A stretch of 64,000 bases of DNA from Anaerolineales bacterium (GTDB lineage Bacteria > Chloroflexota > Anaerolineae > Anaerolineales > UBA4823), in the NCBI GenBank assembly GCA_016935755.1, contig JAFGQI010000079.1, forward strand, positions 1 to 64,000, given 5' to 3'. The translations under genes and the position numbers were made by a program. Under the pieces are notes generated by a model, which saw nothing but the letters and a program-made list of their open reading frames with translations, searched no databases and was not told where the DNA came from. Shown piece by piece: positions 32,493 through 41,707 of the stretch (positions within the stretch are counted from its first letter, which is position 1; every line of letters starts with the position of its first letter).

Positions 32493-34044
32493 TTTCGGAT
32501 AATCCTTGGTTGCGAATTTGATCCAGGGGCGTACCCGTCATCATCTGGCCGATCGTTTCCAGATCAGCCTCTTCAACTTCGCCCATAATCTTACCTTCGT
32601 ATATAACCGCAACACGGTCGCTCAGCGCCAGCAGCTCTTCCAATTCTTCGGAGATGAGCAGAATAGCGGTGCCTGCATCACGCTGGGCGAGCAGCAGGCG
32701 GTGAACTCCCTCGATCGCGCCGACATCCAGGCCGCGGGTGGGCTGCACCGCCACCAGCAAGGATGGAGCGCCGGATATTTCACGCGCCAGGATGACGCGC
32801 TGCAGATTTCCGCCCGAAAGCAGCCGAACAGGAGTCTCTACCGTCGGGACAATAATATCGTATGATTCCTTGAGTTCTTTAGCAAATTGAGTGGCTACTC
32901 CCATGTTGATCGCCCAGCCCTGGGCGATGGGTGGTTGGCGATATTTCTTCATGATCACGTTATCGGTCACACTCAAGTTGGGTGCAGTACCAACATGGGT
33001 GCGGTCTTCTGGTACGTAGGCCAGGCCGCGTTGAATCCCCGATTGGGCAGAACAGTTGCTGATGACTTCCGTATTGAGGACAACTTTTCCCTTGAAACAT
33101 GGGCGCATACCGGTAATGACCTGTGCCAATTCTGATTGGCCATTGCCTGCCACCCCGGCCAGGCCTAAAATTTCACCGGAACGGATTTGCAGAGATATGC
33201 CGCGCAGGGCAGGCAGCCCTTTATCATTCTCGGCATGCAGATCCTGGATATCGATAACAACCTCGCCAGGATTGCCCGGGTTCTTCTCCAGTTGAAAAAC
33301 GACATCTCTGCCGACCATCTGTCGTGCAAGCACCTGGCGAGAGGTGGTGTGAGCATCCAGGCCGGCAGCTGTGACCTTGCCTCTTTGTAATACAGTGACG
33401 CGATCAGCGATCGCCATCACTTCTTGCAGCTTATGGCTGATGAAGATGATCGATTTTCCTTCCGCGACCATTGAACGCAGGGTTTTGAACAGGCCTTCGA
33501 TTTCCTGGGGAGCCAGGACAGCCGTCGGTTCATCCATGATCAGGACTTCTGCACCCCGGTAGAGCATTTTTAATATTTCAACCCGCTGCTGTTCGCCGAC
33601 ACTTAGCTGCCAGATTTTATTGCGAGGGTCAACCTTTAGACCGAAGCGCTCTCCTAATTGCTCGATGGTGTGGTCATACTCGGGCAGATGCAGCAGGAAA
33701 CGCGGCTTATCTAAACCCAGCAGGACATTTTCGGTGACGGTCTGGGATGGCACCAACATAAAATGTTGGTGAATCATGCCAATCCCGGCCTGGATCGCGT
33801 CACGTGGTGAGTTGAAATATACAGGTTGACCTTTGAACAGGATCGTGCCTGCGTCTGGTCGATACATCCCTGCCAGTACATTCATTAAGGTGCTTTTCCC
33901 TGCTCCGTTTTCACCCAGCAGGGCGTGTATTTCTCCCTGCCGCAGGTCAAAGTCCACGTGATCGTTTGCCAGGACGCCAGGAAAACGTTTGACAATGCCA
34001 CGCATTTCTACCATTAAAGGACGGCTGTCGGTCTCTTTTTCCAT
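32485..34044 (-). CDS. Nucleoside-type ABC transporter ATPase, two ATPase domains (set A)
   Basis: This protein has 519 residues from ATG 34044, which has an AAGAAGAG site; a TTG six codons earlier is less likely. It holds two fused nucleotide-binding domains. The first has GENGAGKST, the signature LSVGEQQRVEI and Walker B VLIMDEPT. The second has a degenerate P-loop (GVAGNGQSE) and signature LSGGNLQRVIL. This is the NupO/YufO architecture, with one full and one degenerate site. It drives uptake through the permeases encoded downstream. A 12-bp-stem hairpin separates it from the substrate-binding-protein gene. Confidence 0.92.
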   Translation of the reverse strand: MEKETDSRPLMVEMRGIVKRFPGVLANDHVDFDLRQGEIHALLGENGAGKSTLMNVLAGMYRPDAGTILFKGQPVYFNSPRDAIQAGIGMIHQHFMLVPSQTVTENVLLGLDKPRFLLHLPEYDHTIEQLGERFGLKVDPRNKIWQLSVGEQQRVEILKMLYRGAEVLIMDEPTAVLAPQEIEGLFKTLRSMVAEGKSIIFISHKLQEVMAIADRVTVLQRGKVTAAGLDAHTTSRQVLARQMVGRDVVFQLEKNPGNPGEVVIDIQDLHAENDKGLPALRGISLQIRSGEILGLAGVAGNGQSELAQVITGMRPCFKGKVVLNTEVISNCSAQSGIQRGLAYVPEDRTHVGTAPNLSVTDNVIMKKYRQPPIAQGWAINMGVATQFAKELKESYDIIVPTVETPVRLLSGGNLQRVILAREISGAPSLLVAVQPTRGLDVGAIEGVHRLLLAQRDAGTAILLISEELEELLALSDRVAVIYEGKIMGEVEEADLETIGQMMTGTPLDQIRNQGLSENA

Positions 34045-34069
34045 GGAGCTCTTCTTCAGCAAAGAATGG

Positions 34070-34112
34070 GTGTTGGGCAGCTCGCCAGACGATCCGGTTT
34101 GCTGCCCAACAC
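34070..34112 (-). other. Intercistronic hairpin after the set A substrate-binding-protein gene
   Basis: A perfect 12-bp inverted repeat, GTGTTGGGCAGC (34070-34081) / GCTGCCCAACAC (34101-34112), has a 19-nt loop and no U-tract on the minus strand. Such hairpins often protect the upstream binding-protein mRNA so that it is made in excess over the ATPase and permeases. Confidence 0.7.
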
Positions 34113-34125
34113 TTGATTGGATTAG

Positions 34126-35394
34126 CTATTCACCCAGTTTTGGCAGCTCGGCAGTAATGCCATCAGCCCACCAGTACACGCAGTACTTGCACTCGAGGCC
34201 GGGAGCGCCAGGAGGAAATTGGTCAATGTCTGCTTGCTCGAACTTCTCGCCCTCGGGCACAATAATATTGCCCTTATTGTCCAAGATTGGGCCAGAGAAG
34301 ACATCGAAGCGAGTGAACTCGCCCTTCAGCATCTTTGCCAGGGTGTCTTTCACCATCTGGATGACTTCGGGAGGCAGGTCCTTCATGCCAGCGGTCAGTT
34401 CTTCGCCTTCCATGAAGCCGAATAAGCCCAGACCGCCGCTGTCGGCATCGAAATAATCCCAGCCGGCTTTGTAGGTCTTATCGATAACTCCCGATGCGAT
34501 CCTGGCATAAACAGGACCCCAGTTCCAGTAGGGAGCAGTGAGGCAGCGCTCAACCTTGCAGGAACCGGACCAGTCATAGGTGATGCCCCATTTGCCCTTT
34601 TCCTGGGCGACATCAGCTACGGCAGGAGTATCTGCGCCAGTGAAGACTACCTGAGCGCCGGCATCGAACAGAGAAGCAGCAGCTTCCTTCTCGATGATCG
34701 GGTCATGCCAGGTATTGATCCAGCGCACATCCATAGTGCATTCTGGGCAGGTTTTCTTCATACCCAGGGCGATCGCGTTGCCCAGGCGCAGCTCTTCAGG
34801 GATAGGGAAGGTGGCCATGTAACCCAACTTGGGATTGCCATCTGCCTTGGCGCGAGCACCAGCGATCATGCCAGCCAGATATTTCATGTTTTCCATCGCG
34901 CCGAACAGGTTGCCAAAGTTGGTGGTGTTCGACTTGTAGCCGCTGATGTGGATGAACATGGAATCTGGGAATTCTTCAGCCACGATCTCCATCGGATCCA
35001 TAAAGCCAAAGGAGGTTCCGAAGATCAGATCAAAGCCCTTGCGAGCCAGGCTGCGGAACACCTGCTCCGAGTCAGCGCCTTCTGGCACGTTCTCAATATA
35101 AGCAGTGTGAACATTGGCAACATTCTTTTCTACATATACCAGGCCCTCATAGTGCGCCTGTGACCAACCGCCATCATCATGGGGGCCAATCAGAACCATG
35201 GCTACATTGAACTTGCCATCCTGAATCTCAGGGATCTGAAAGCCTCCCACCTCTTCGGGAGCCTGCGTTGCTACGGGAGCTTCCGTAGGTTGGGCGGGAG
35301 CCTGGGTTTCGACAACCGTTGGCTGGCATGCCGAAAGAGCCAGTGCTACCATGGTCAATAAGGCAAAGAGACGCCATAACGTTTTGGTTTGCAT
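34126..35394 (-). CDS. BMP-family substrate-binding lipoprotein (set A)
   Basis: This 422-residue protein has a lipoprotein signal (lipobox LSAC, Cys23) and a Thr/Ala/Pro-rich tether, then a BMP/PnrA-type binding domain: VALIGPHDDGGWSQAHYEG near the start and GADTPAVADVAQEKGKWG later. It captures a ligand, probably a nucleoside or purine-related molecule, outside the membrane and hands it to the set A permeases. It is about 80 residues longer than the set B protein, with an extra C-terminal part rich in acidic residues and two Cys near the end. ATG 35394 is preceded by AGGAGGAG. Confidence 0.9.
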   Translation of the reverse strand: MQTKTLWRLFALLTMVALALSACQPTVVETQAPAQPTEAPVATQAPEEVGGFQIPEIQDGKFNVAMVLIGPHDDGGWSQAHYEGLVYVEKNVANVHTAYIENVPEGADSEQVFRSLARKGFDLIFGTSFGFMDPMEIVAEEFPDSMFIHISGYKSNTTNFGNLFGAMENMKYLAGMIAGARAKADGNPKLGYMATFPIPEELRLGNAIALGMKKTCPECTMDVRWINTWHDPIIEKEAAASLFDAGAQVVFTGADTPAVADVAQEKGKWGITYDWSGSCKVERCLTAPYWNWGPVYARIASGVIDKTYKAGWDYFDADSGGLGLFGFMEGEELTAGMKDLPPEVIQMVKDTLAKMLKGEFTRFDVFSGPILDNKGNIIVPEGEKFEQADIDQFPPGAPGLECKYCVYWWADGITAELPKLGE

Positions 35395-35554
35395 ACGACT
35401 ACTCCTCCTGAAATATTTTTATTTATGGTTACAACGGATACGACTTGCGGAGACGATAGGATTTTGCGCAGCGACCTCCTTCTTTACATAAGTTGTTTTT
35501 GGGGCTAGAGATTTGATCATGATCTGACCGCTCTCTTGCTCCGTCGATCCATTT

Positions 35555-37117
35555 CTAAGCCGAGATTTGCTCTGGGGCAACCCCAGCCATCATCAGCCCT
35601 AATTCTTCCACCGTGGCTTTATCACGGTCGACGATGCCGATGATGCGGCCTTCATACATAACTGCAATACGATCCGAGAGGTTGCGCACCTCATCTAAAT
35701 CTTCTGAGATGAGCATGGTGGCTGTGCCTTCAGCGCGTTGGGTCACCAGTCGTTGGTGGATATATTCTGTACTACCGATATCCACTCCTCGCGTGGGTTG
35801 AGAGGCGATCAGCACACCGGGCTTGCGGGAAAGCTCACGCGCCAGGATCAATTTTTGGATATTCCCACCGGATAGATTGCGCAATGGCGTTCTACGCGAG
35901 GGGGTCTTGATCTCGAAGTCGCGAATCAAATCTTCGGTGTGCTGGGTGATCCTGGCAAAATTCATAAAGATGCCTTGAGAAAACGGGCTGTTGCCGTGTT
36001 CCTCGATCATCAGGTTCTCTTCTACCGTCAGATCCTTGACCACACCGTCGCGGAAGCGTTCTTCAGAGATGTACGCCAGTCCTTTAGCGATCAAGGCGGA
36101 AGGGTGCCAGCCGGTCACATCTTCATCATCGAACAAAATCTGGCCCTGTAGGGGAGTGCGCAGCCCGGCAATTGTTTCTGCCAGTTCGCGCTGTCCATTG
36201 CCTGATACACCTGCAATGCCCAGGATTTCACCTGCGCGAATCTCCAGGGATACCCCCCGTAAGGCAGGCAGGCCTTTATCGCCCGTCACCCACAAATCTG
36301 CCAAACGCAGCCGCGGCTTGCCCGGTTTTAGCGGTGGGCGATCCACGCGCAGCAGAACCTCGCGCCCAACCATCAAGCGAGCCAGTTCTTCACGAGTTGT
36401 CTGGCTGGTCTTGAGGGTTTTGACGATCCGCCCATTGCGCAGCACGGTTACCCGATCGCTGATCGCCAGTACTTCGTGCAGCTTATGGCTGATAAAGATC
36501 AGGCTGTGGCCTTCAACGCGCGCCATGCGGCGCAGTGTGATGAACAGTTCGTTCACCTCTTGCGGGGTGAGCACGGCTGTCGGTTCATCCAGGATCAGCA
36601 GATCCGCGCCGCGGTACAGCGCCTTGAGGATTTCAACGCGCTGCTGTTCGCCGACTGCCAGCTGCCAGACCAGGGCATTTGGATCCACCTGCAGGCCGTA
36701 AGATTCGGAGAGCTTCCGCAATCGCTCGCTGACATGATTCAGGTCGAGCAGCAGCCCACGGCTTGAGGGCAAGCCCAGGGAGACATTAGCTGCCACCGAC
36801 AGGGTAGGTACCAGCATGAAGTGTTGGTGAATCATCCCCAATCCCAGGCGGATCGAGTCGGCTGGAGATTGGATCGTGACAGGTTGGTTATTGATGAGAA
36901 TTTCTCCCTCATCAGGCTGGTACAAACCATAAAGAATACGCATCAGCGTAGTCTTACCCGCTCCATTTTCACCCAATAGAGCATGTACTTCGCCGCTGTT
37001 TACTTCGAAGTTGATATGGTCATTTGCAACTACACCGGGGAACCGCTTGACAATTCCGCGTACTTCCACCCGGTTGATACGGCGTTCAGAGGCTGGGCTG
37101 GGAGAGTTCGTCTGCAA
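35555..37117 (-). CDS. Nucleoside-type ABC transporter ATPase, two ATPase domains (set B)
   Basis: This protein has 520 residues and starts at TTG 37117 behind AAGGAG. The first domain has GENGAGKTT, the signature LAVGEQQRVEI and Walker B LLILDEPT; the second has the degenerate loop GVSGNGQRE and signature LSGGNIQKLIL. It is homologous to the set A ATPase along its whole length, so the two transporters arose by duplication or share a recent ancestor. It lies between the set B and set A substrate-binding proteins, and it could energise either permease pair. Confidence 0.92.
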   Translation of the reverse strand: MQTNSPSPASERRINRVEVRGIVKRFPGVVANDHINFEVNSGEVHALLGENGAGKTTLMRILYGLYQPDEGEILINNQPVTIQSPADSIRLGLGMIHQHFMLVPTLSVAANVSLGLPSSRGLLLDLNHVSERLRKLSESYGLQVDPNALVWQLAVGEQQRVEILKALYRGADLLILDEPTAVLTPQEVNELFITLRRMARVEGHSLIFISHKLHEVLAISDRVTVLRNGRIVKTLKTSQTTREELARLMVGREVLLRVDRPPLKPGKPRLRLADLWVTGDKGLPALRGVSLEIRAGEILGIAGVSGNGQRELAETIAGLRTPLQGQILFDDEDVTGWHPSALIAKGLAYISEERFRDGVVKDLTVEENLMIEEHGNSPFSQGIFMNFARITQHTEDLIRDFEIKTPSRRTPLRNLSGGNIQKLILARELSRKPGVLIASQPTRGVDIGSTEYIHQRLVTQRAEGTATMLISEDLDEVRNLSDRIAVMYEGRIIGIVDRDKATVEELGLMMAGVAPEQISA

Positions 37118-37153
37118 GGTACATACTCCTTCAAATGTTGGAGCAGGTGCTGG

Positions 37154-37230
37154 TGTAGGAGCAGATCTGTGTATGCTCGAGACTTGCTCCTACATCCAGC
37201 GAACCATGACCATCTGATCCAGTCAGATGG
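37154..37230 (-). other. Two hairpins after the set B substrate-binding-protein gene
   Basis: Two perfect inverted repeats lie between the BMP stop (37237) and the ATPase start (37117): TGTAGGAGCA (37154-37163) / TGCTCCTACA (37185-37194) and CCATCTGA (37210-37217) / TCAGATGG (37223-37230). No U-tract follows on the minus strand, so mRNA protection or partial read-through control is more likely than full termination. Confidence 0.6.
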
Positions 37231-37236
37231 ATTTGG

Positions 37237-38262
37237 TTAAGGCAGCGCCTTAATGGTGCCGTCAGCAATGCCCTTGATGGCATCTTCGGCGGCTTTCTTC
37301 ACCTCATCTGGCAGTGCGTAGGCCGGGTTGAATTCAACTACCAGACCTTTATTCGCCAGGGTGATTTCGAAAGCCTTGCCGCCCAGGGTCCCAGCCTTGA
37401 CCAGGGAGATGATCTCGCGCAGGACGACATCCCATTTGTATACCTGGCTGGCTACAACTACTTCAGGAGCCAGGGAAGTCTGGTTGGATTGTGTGCCGAA
37501 CCAGAGGACACTTTTCTCCTTGCAGACGCCCACCGCTCCAACCACCATCTGAGCCGTACCGGTCATGGCATCGGCGCCCGCGTTCACATGCGTCTGGGCA
37601 GCTTCGGAGGCTTTGGCGACATCGCTAAAAGAACCGATCCAGGCAACGTTAATCTGGGCATCGGCCTTTGTTGCAACTGCACCTACCTTGAATCCATCCA
37701 CATACAGCTTGGCATCCCCAGTCTCGATGGGGCCAACCACGCCGATGATACCGCTCTTGGAGAGCATGGCAGCAACCACGCCTTCTACATAGCCGCCCTG
37801 TTCGGAGCGAGCCTCGTAAGCGAAGACATTGGTGACGCCCTTATCGGTGAAGGTGTCGACTGTGGTGCCCCAGGCAAAACTGGTCTTGGGGAAATCTGGG
37901 GCGATTTCTACCAATGAACTACCGTACTGTGAGCCATGCCCGATGACCAGATCGTAGCCCTTGGAGGCATAATCACGCAGGGCGGCGGCTGCTTCGTCCA
38001 CAACAAACATATTATCCGAGTAGACAAACTCGAATTTATCTTTGCCCATTTCATTCTGGATCATGACCAGGGCGTCATACATGCTCTGGCTGAAGGCCAG
38101 ATCGTTGATCTTGCTGGGCATAACGACTGCTACGCGGAAAGCCTTCTCGACAGGGGCTTCGGTGGGTTTTGGCGCTTCGGTGGGAGTGGCAGCTGGCTGG
38201 CAAGCGGATAGCAGCATGGCTGCGATAACGAACAGGCTCAGAGTGATGAACATTTTTTTCAT
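37237..38262 (-). CDS. BMP-family substrate-binding lipoprotein (set B)
   Basis: This protein has 341 residues from ATG 38262, preceded by AAGGAGAG; the upstream in-frame ATG lacks a site. The lipobox LLSAC (Cys21) is followed by a short Pro/Thr tether and a PnrA/BMP-type domain (VVMPSKINDLAFSQSMYDAL, then VGPIETGDAKLYVDGFKVGA). It binds the ligand of transporter set B at the cell surface. Compared with the set A protein it is shorter and only distantly similar in the binding region, which suggests different ligands. The permease genes lie upstream and the ATPase downstream. Confidence 0.9.
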   Translation of the reverse strand: MKKMFITLSLFVIAAMLLSACQPAATPTEAPKPTEAPVEKAFRVAVVMPSKINDLAFSQSMYDALVMIQNEMGKDKFEFVYSDNMFVVDEAAAALRDYASKGYDLVIGHGSQYGSSLVEIAPDFPKTSFAWGTTVDTFTDKGVTNVFAYEARSEQGGYVEGVVAAMLSKSGIIGVVGPIETGDAKLYVDGFKVGAVATKADAQINVAWIGSFSDVAKASEAAQTHVNAGADAMTGTAQMVVGAVGVCKEKSVLWFGTQSNQTSLAPEVVVASQVYKWDVVLREIISLVKAGTLGGKAFEITLANKGLVVEFNPAYALPDEVKKAAEDAIKGIADGTIKALP

Positions 38263-38389
38263 GGCAATTCTCTCCTTATAGATCAATCAGCGTATGGTTA
38301 TTCTTAAGAAAATCTCTCTCCAAAATAAGTGAACAGGTGGGAGATCGGTATAACTCGTTACTGAAGTTGTTTCGTTCACCTCCTTTACA

Positions 38390-38406
38390 CCTGGGCTCAT
38401 CCCAGG
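38390..38406 (-). other. Short intercistronic hairpin between set B permease and substrate-binding genes
   Basis: CCTGGG (38390-38395) / CCCAGG (38401-38406) with a 5-nt loop lies directly after the permease stop at 38408. No T-tract follows. It may limit read-through or stabilise the mRNA end. Confidence 0.4.
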
Positions 38407-38407
38407 C

Positions 38408-39343
38408 CTACCCTTCACTTCTATCGAAGAGTTTAGATAGCGCAGCGGGTTGGTTGACCTTGCGCACGGCAAATACCAAAGCCAGGATGGTCAGGACATA
38501 CGGCATCATCGTGGCAAAATCGGCGGGGATAGGTATTCCCAGCACCTGCACCCAAAGCTGCAGGGCATTAACGATGCTGAAGAGTAAGGAACCCAGTAAA
38601 ACACCCGTGGGGCTCCACCCGCCAAAGTAGACCAGAGCAACGGCAATGAACCCCATGCCTGAGGTCAGGTTTTGTTGAAAAACATTGAGCAGGGCAATGG
38701 AAAGGGAAGCGCCAGCTACTGCGGATAGAATACCCCCAAGAGTCACAGTGGCATAGCGCACTACTGCCACATTGACCCCCAGGGCATCCGCGGCAGCCGG
38801 ATTTTGCCCAACTGCTTTGATTTTTAAGCCCCAGGTGGTTTTATTCAAGACAAACCAGGAGATCGGTACTAATAAATAAGCCAGATAGACCAGGATATTC
38901 TGGCGGAACAGGATTTCGCCGATCACTGGTATATCCGACAGCCAGGGAATAGAAACTGGGGCAAACCCACTGACGGTTTCAACGGTCCCCAGGGTTTTTT
39001 GGAAGAGCAGGTCGCTCATCCCCAGCCCGAACAGATATATGCCGATGCCGCTGATGCCCTGTTCTGCTTTGAGAGTCACGCTGATAAAGGCAATCGCTAA
39101 GCCCATCAGCAGTCCAACAATGATGGCAGTGATTAAGCCTAACCAGGGGTTGCCTGTTTGAAAAGTGACATAGAAACCTGCATAGGCGCCCATCAGCATG
39201 ACACCCTCAACGCCTAAATTGAGCACGCCGCTCAACTGTCCAAAGGTTTCTCCGATTGTAGCGTACAGGTAAGGTGTCGCAAGCCGAATGCCGGAGGTGA
39301 GGATACCGATAATGACTGCGGGGGTGAACAGGTCAGTGATCAT
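38408..39343 (-). CDS. Nucleoside-type ABC transporter permease (set B, second permease)
   Basis: This 311-residue permease has about nine helices, the N-terminal GVLNLGVEGVMLMGA segment and the coupling loop GQNPAAADALGVNV, equivalent to the set A protein at 30382. Its ATG overlaps the stop of the partner permease by 4 bp (ATGA), so the two are made in equal amounts. It forms the second half of the set B channel. Confidence 0.9.
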   Translation of the reverse strand: MITDLFTPAVIIGILTSGIRLATPYLYATIGETFGQLSGVLNLGVEGVMLMGAYAGFYVTFQTGNPWLGLITAIIVGLLMGLAIAFISVTLKAEQGISGIGIYLFGLGMSDLLFQKTLGTVETVSGFAPVSIPWLSDIPVIGEILFRQNILVYLAYLLVPISWFVLNKTTWGLKIKAVGQNPAAADALGVNVAVVRYATVTLGGILSAVAGASLSIALLNVFQQNLTSGMGFIAVALVYFGGWSPTGVLLGSLLFSIVNALQLWVQVLGIPIPADFATMMPYVLTILALVFAVRKVNQPAALSKLFDRSEG

Positions 39344-40533
39344 GTTTTTGCCCCTTTTTCTGAGGCCGATGGGCCGGTTTGCTCAGGCGGCTCAGGCGTT
39401 TGTGGATGACCCACGTCTTCAGTCCCTTGAACAACCAGCTGATCCATCTCTCGCTGGCGCGCCAGCTTGCGCCGCCACAGCTCGCTGCCCACCACGAAGA
39501 CAACCACCAGCCCATTTAAGGCTGTGATCAGGGCGGATGGCACCTGAACTGTTCGCTGCATCTGGTTGGCTCCGACGATCATCGCTCCGAAGAGGGCTGA
39601 GGCGGGAATGGCGCCGATGGGGTGAAGCTGCCCAAAGAGAGCTGCTACGATCCCATTGAAGCCAGCCGAGCCAGTGAACCCGGTCGCTGAGCCATCGGTG
39701 AACATGCGGTGATTGACACCCAATACCTGAATGGCCCCGCCCAACCCGGCTAAGGCCCCACTGAGCAGAAGCGCCATGACCGCGTATCTCTCCACCCGGA
39801 TGCCCGCCCGGCGGGCGGCGTTCGGGCTTAGTCCCACCGCGCGGATGCGATAGCCAAGGGTCGTACGCCAGAGCAGCACCCAAACCAGGATTGCAACCAA
39901 CACCGCCAGCAAGACGCCCAGATGCAGGCGAGTGGGCACCAGCCTGGGAAGATCGGCCGCGACGGAGAAGCGTGCAGTTTGGGGGATAAAGGAGCCAGAT
40001 TGAATCTGGACGGGATCCATCAGGGGCCCGCTGAGCAGATAATTCATCCCATAGACTGCGATCTGATTGAGCATGATCGTGGTCAAGATTTCATTGACAT
40101 TCAGATATGCCTTCAACGCGCCAGGAATATACCCCCAGATTGCGCCTGCCAGGAAACCAAGCATCATGCATAATGTGATGATCGCCCAGCCCGGCCAGCC
40201 GGGCAAGGCAAGAGCAGCCGCTGTAGCAGCCAGCGCTCCCACCACCAGCTGGCCTTCCCCGCCGATATTAATGACGCCGCCGCGAAAAGAGATGCATATC
40301 CCGGCCGCGACGAATAAGAGCGGCGTGGCTTTTACCAATGTGTCTGCCAGAGCATTGGGGCTGCCTACAGCGCCTTCTATCATTGCAGCATAGGCAGTCA
40401 GTGGATTAACACCTAAGAACAGCAGCATCACTGCGCCCACGAGCAGGGCGGCAAGAGTTGCCAGGAGGGGGGTAAACGGCCCGAGCCAATACAGCTTAAA
40501 TGGGCGGGTTTTGTTCTTCTGTGCCTGTTGCAT
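39340..40533 (-). CDS. Nucleoside-type ABC transporter permease (set B, first permease)
   Basis: This protein has 397 residues from ATG 40533, behind AGAGGTG; the longer open frame to 40626 crosses the candidate promoter and is rejected. It has about ten helices, the hallmark FRGGVINIGGEGQLVVGA and the coupling loop VGLSPNAARRAGIRV. The C-terminal 30 residues are a hydrophilic tail rich in Glu and Pro. It heads the transporter unit, which runs on through set B and probably set A. Confidence 0.9.
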   Translation of the reverse strand: MQQAQKNKTRPFKLYWLGPFTPLLATLAALLVGAVMLLFLGVNPLTAYAAMIEGAVGSPNALADTLVKATPLLFVAAGICISFRGGVINIGGEGQLVVGALAATAAALALPGWPGWAIITLCMMLGFLAGAIWGYIPGALKAYLNVNEILTTIMLNQIAVYGMNYLLSGPLMDPVQIQSGSFIPQTARFSVAADLPRLVPTRLHLGVLLAVLVAILVWVLLWRTTLGYRIRAVGLSPNAARRAGIRVERYAVMALLLSGALAGLGGAIQVLGVNHRMFTDGSATGFTGSAGFNGIVAALFGQLHPIGAIPASALFGAMIVGANQMQRTVQVPSALITALNGLVVVFVVGSELWRRKLARQREMDQLVVQGTEDVGHPQTPEPPEQTGPSASEKGAKT

Positions 40534-40594
40534 GATCACCTCTCTTGGTGAGTAACATCGGGCAGAATCGCACCCGCGAACGGAGGTTACAGAT

Positions 40595-40600
40595 ATTATA
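40595..40600 (-). promoter_or_regulatory. Candidate -10 box for the transporter unit
   Basis: TATAAT is read on the minus strand about 60 bp before the permease ATG (40533) and just after the hairpin at 40621-40667. The -35 region is poor (TCTTTA at 17-bp spacing), so the site is tentative. Confidence 0.4.
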
Positions 40601-40620
40601 CCAAGCCATTGTAGGAATAA

Positions 40621-40667
40621 AGACACACGGACATCGATCCATTGTGGAGTGCAACATCCGTGTGTCT
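40621..40667 (-). terminator. Terminator-like hairpin after the carbamate kinase gene
   Basis: A perfect 11-bp inverted repeat, AGACACACGGA (40621-40631) / TCCGTGTGTCT (40657-40667), has a 25-nt loop. On the minus strand the stem ends in TCTTTATTCC. It lies after the carbamate kinase stop (40676) and before the transporter promoter, so it probably separates the enzyme unit from the transporter unit. Confidence 0.55.
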
Positions 40668-40675
40668 ATCTTTCC

Positions 40676-41641
40676 CTAGTCCCTTACAATCCAGGTGCCC
40701 GTCTCGCCTCGCAGGGCACGCCCGATATTCTCGGGGTTGGTGATCAGGGCTTCCTTGCCGCCTGCTTCCAGGAACCAGATGATGGCCTGGATCTTTGGCG
40801 CCATAGAACCCTTGGCAAAGTGTATGCCCTCTGCCAGGTACTGCTTGGCCTCCGAGAGGGTCATGCGATCAATCCAGCGCTGATCCGGTTTGCCAAAGTT
40901 CAATCCCACTTTCTCCACCGCAGTCGAGATGAGGAATAGATCCGCCTTGATTTCGCGCGCCAGCAGGCTGCTGGCAAAATCCTTGTCAATCACAGCGGCA
41001 ATACCTTGATAATTCCCGTTCTCGGCTTCCACCACTGGTATGCCACCGCCGCCCACCGTGATGACCGTCACACCGGCATCGATCAGAGTTTGTACTGTCT
41101 CCAGTTCAACCACATCCTTGGGTAGGGGTGAGGCGACCACCCGCCTCCAGCCTCGTCCGGCATCTTCGACCACGGTCCAGCCCATATCGGCAGCTCGCCG
41201 GTGGGCTTCAGCCTCGTCCATAAACCCACCAATCGGTTTGGATGGGTTCTTGAAAGCCTGGTCATTGCGATCAACCAGCACCTGGGTGATGACTGTCGCA
41301 ACGTTTTTCTTGATCCCGCGCCGGTGTAATTCATTTTGCAGCGTTTGTTGGAGAGCATAGCCAATAGCGCCCTGGCTATCTGCCCCGCAGACATCCAACG
41401 GCACTTCGTGCATGCCTTCAACGCGAGCGGCGATTTCCGACCGGCGCAAGATGAAGCCAACTTGCGGGCCGTTGCCATGCCCAATCGCCACATCCCATCC
41501 GGCTTCGATCATATCGGCGATATGCAAGGTGGTTTCCTTAGCAGCCTGGTATTGATCCTCGACTGACTGGTGCTTGCTATCCTTGATCAGCGAGTTGCCG
41601 CCGATGGCAACCACTGCTACTTTTTTATTTGCTTCACTCAT
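40676..41641 (-). CDS. Carbamate kinase
   Basis: This protein has 321 residues from ATG 41641, which has AGGAGGT upstream; an earlier in-frame start lacks one. Amino-acid-kinase-fold motifs are clear: VVAIGGNSLIKD (nucleotide/phosphate site), GHGNGPQVG, and TVGGGGIPVV. The enzyme makes ATP from carbamoyl phosphate and ADP, releasing ammonia and CO2. It belongs to the arcC/yqeA family. There are no arginine deiminase genes here; the neighbours are two carbamoyltransferases and two purine deaminases, which fits the YqeA role in purine fermentation better than arginine breakdown. It is the last gene of the six-gene unit. Confidence 0.93.
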   Translation of the reverse strand: MSEANKKVAVVAIGGNSLIKDSKHQSVEDQYQAAKETTLHIADMIEAGWDVAIGHGNGPQVGFILRRSEIAARVEGMHEVPLDVCGADSQGAIGYALQQTLQNELHRRGIKKNVATVITQVLVDRNDQAFKNPSKPIGGFMDEAEAHRRAADMGWTVVEDAGRGWRRVVASPLPKDVVELETVQTLIDAGVTVITVGGGGIPVVEAENGNYQGIAAVIDKDFASSLLAREIKADLFLISTAVEKVGLNFGKPDQRWIDRMTLSEAKQYLAEGIHFAKGSMAPKIQAIIWFLEAGGKEALITNPENIGRALRGETGTWIVRD

Positions 41642-41664
41642 AGGTACCTCCTGGGCGAATCGGA

Positions 41665-41707
41665 TCCTAGCCAGCAATGTCATTCATCGCTGGCTAGGAA
41701 TTTTTTT
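41665..41707. other. Hairpin between the ygeW-like and carbamate kinase genes
   Basis: A perfect 11-bp inverted repeat, TCCTAGCCAGC (41665-41675) / GCTGGCTAGGA (41689-41699), is followed by a T-run on the plus strand (41701-41707). The genes here run on the minus strand, where no U-tract follows. As an intrinsic terminator it points against antisense transcripts; in the operon mRNA it may modulate carbamate kinase levels. Confidence 0.6.

Noticed and set aside
39340-40626. Longer start for the set B first permease at 40626
   Set aside because: The extra 31 residues are not hydrophobic or family-like and cover the candidate promoter; ATG 40533 has a proper ribosome-binding site.
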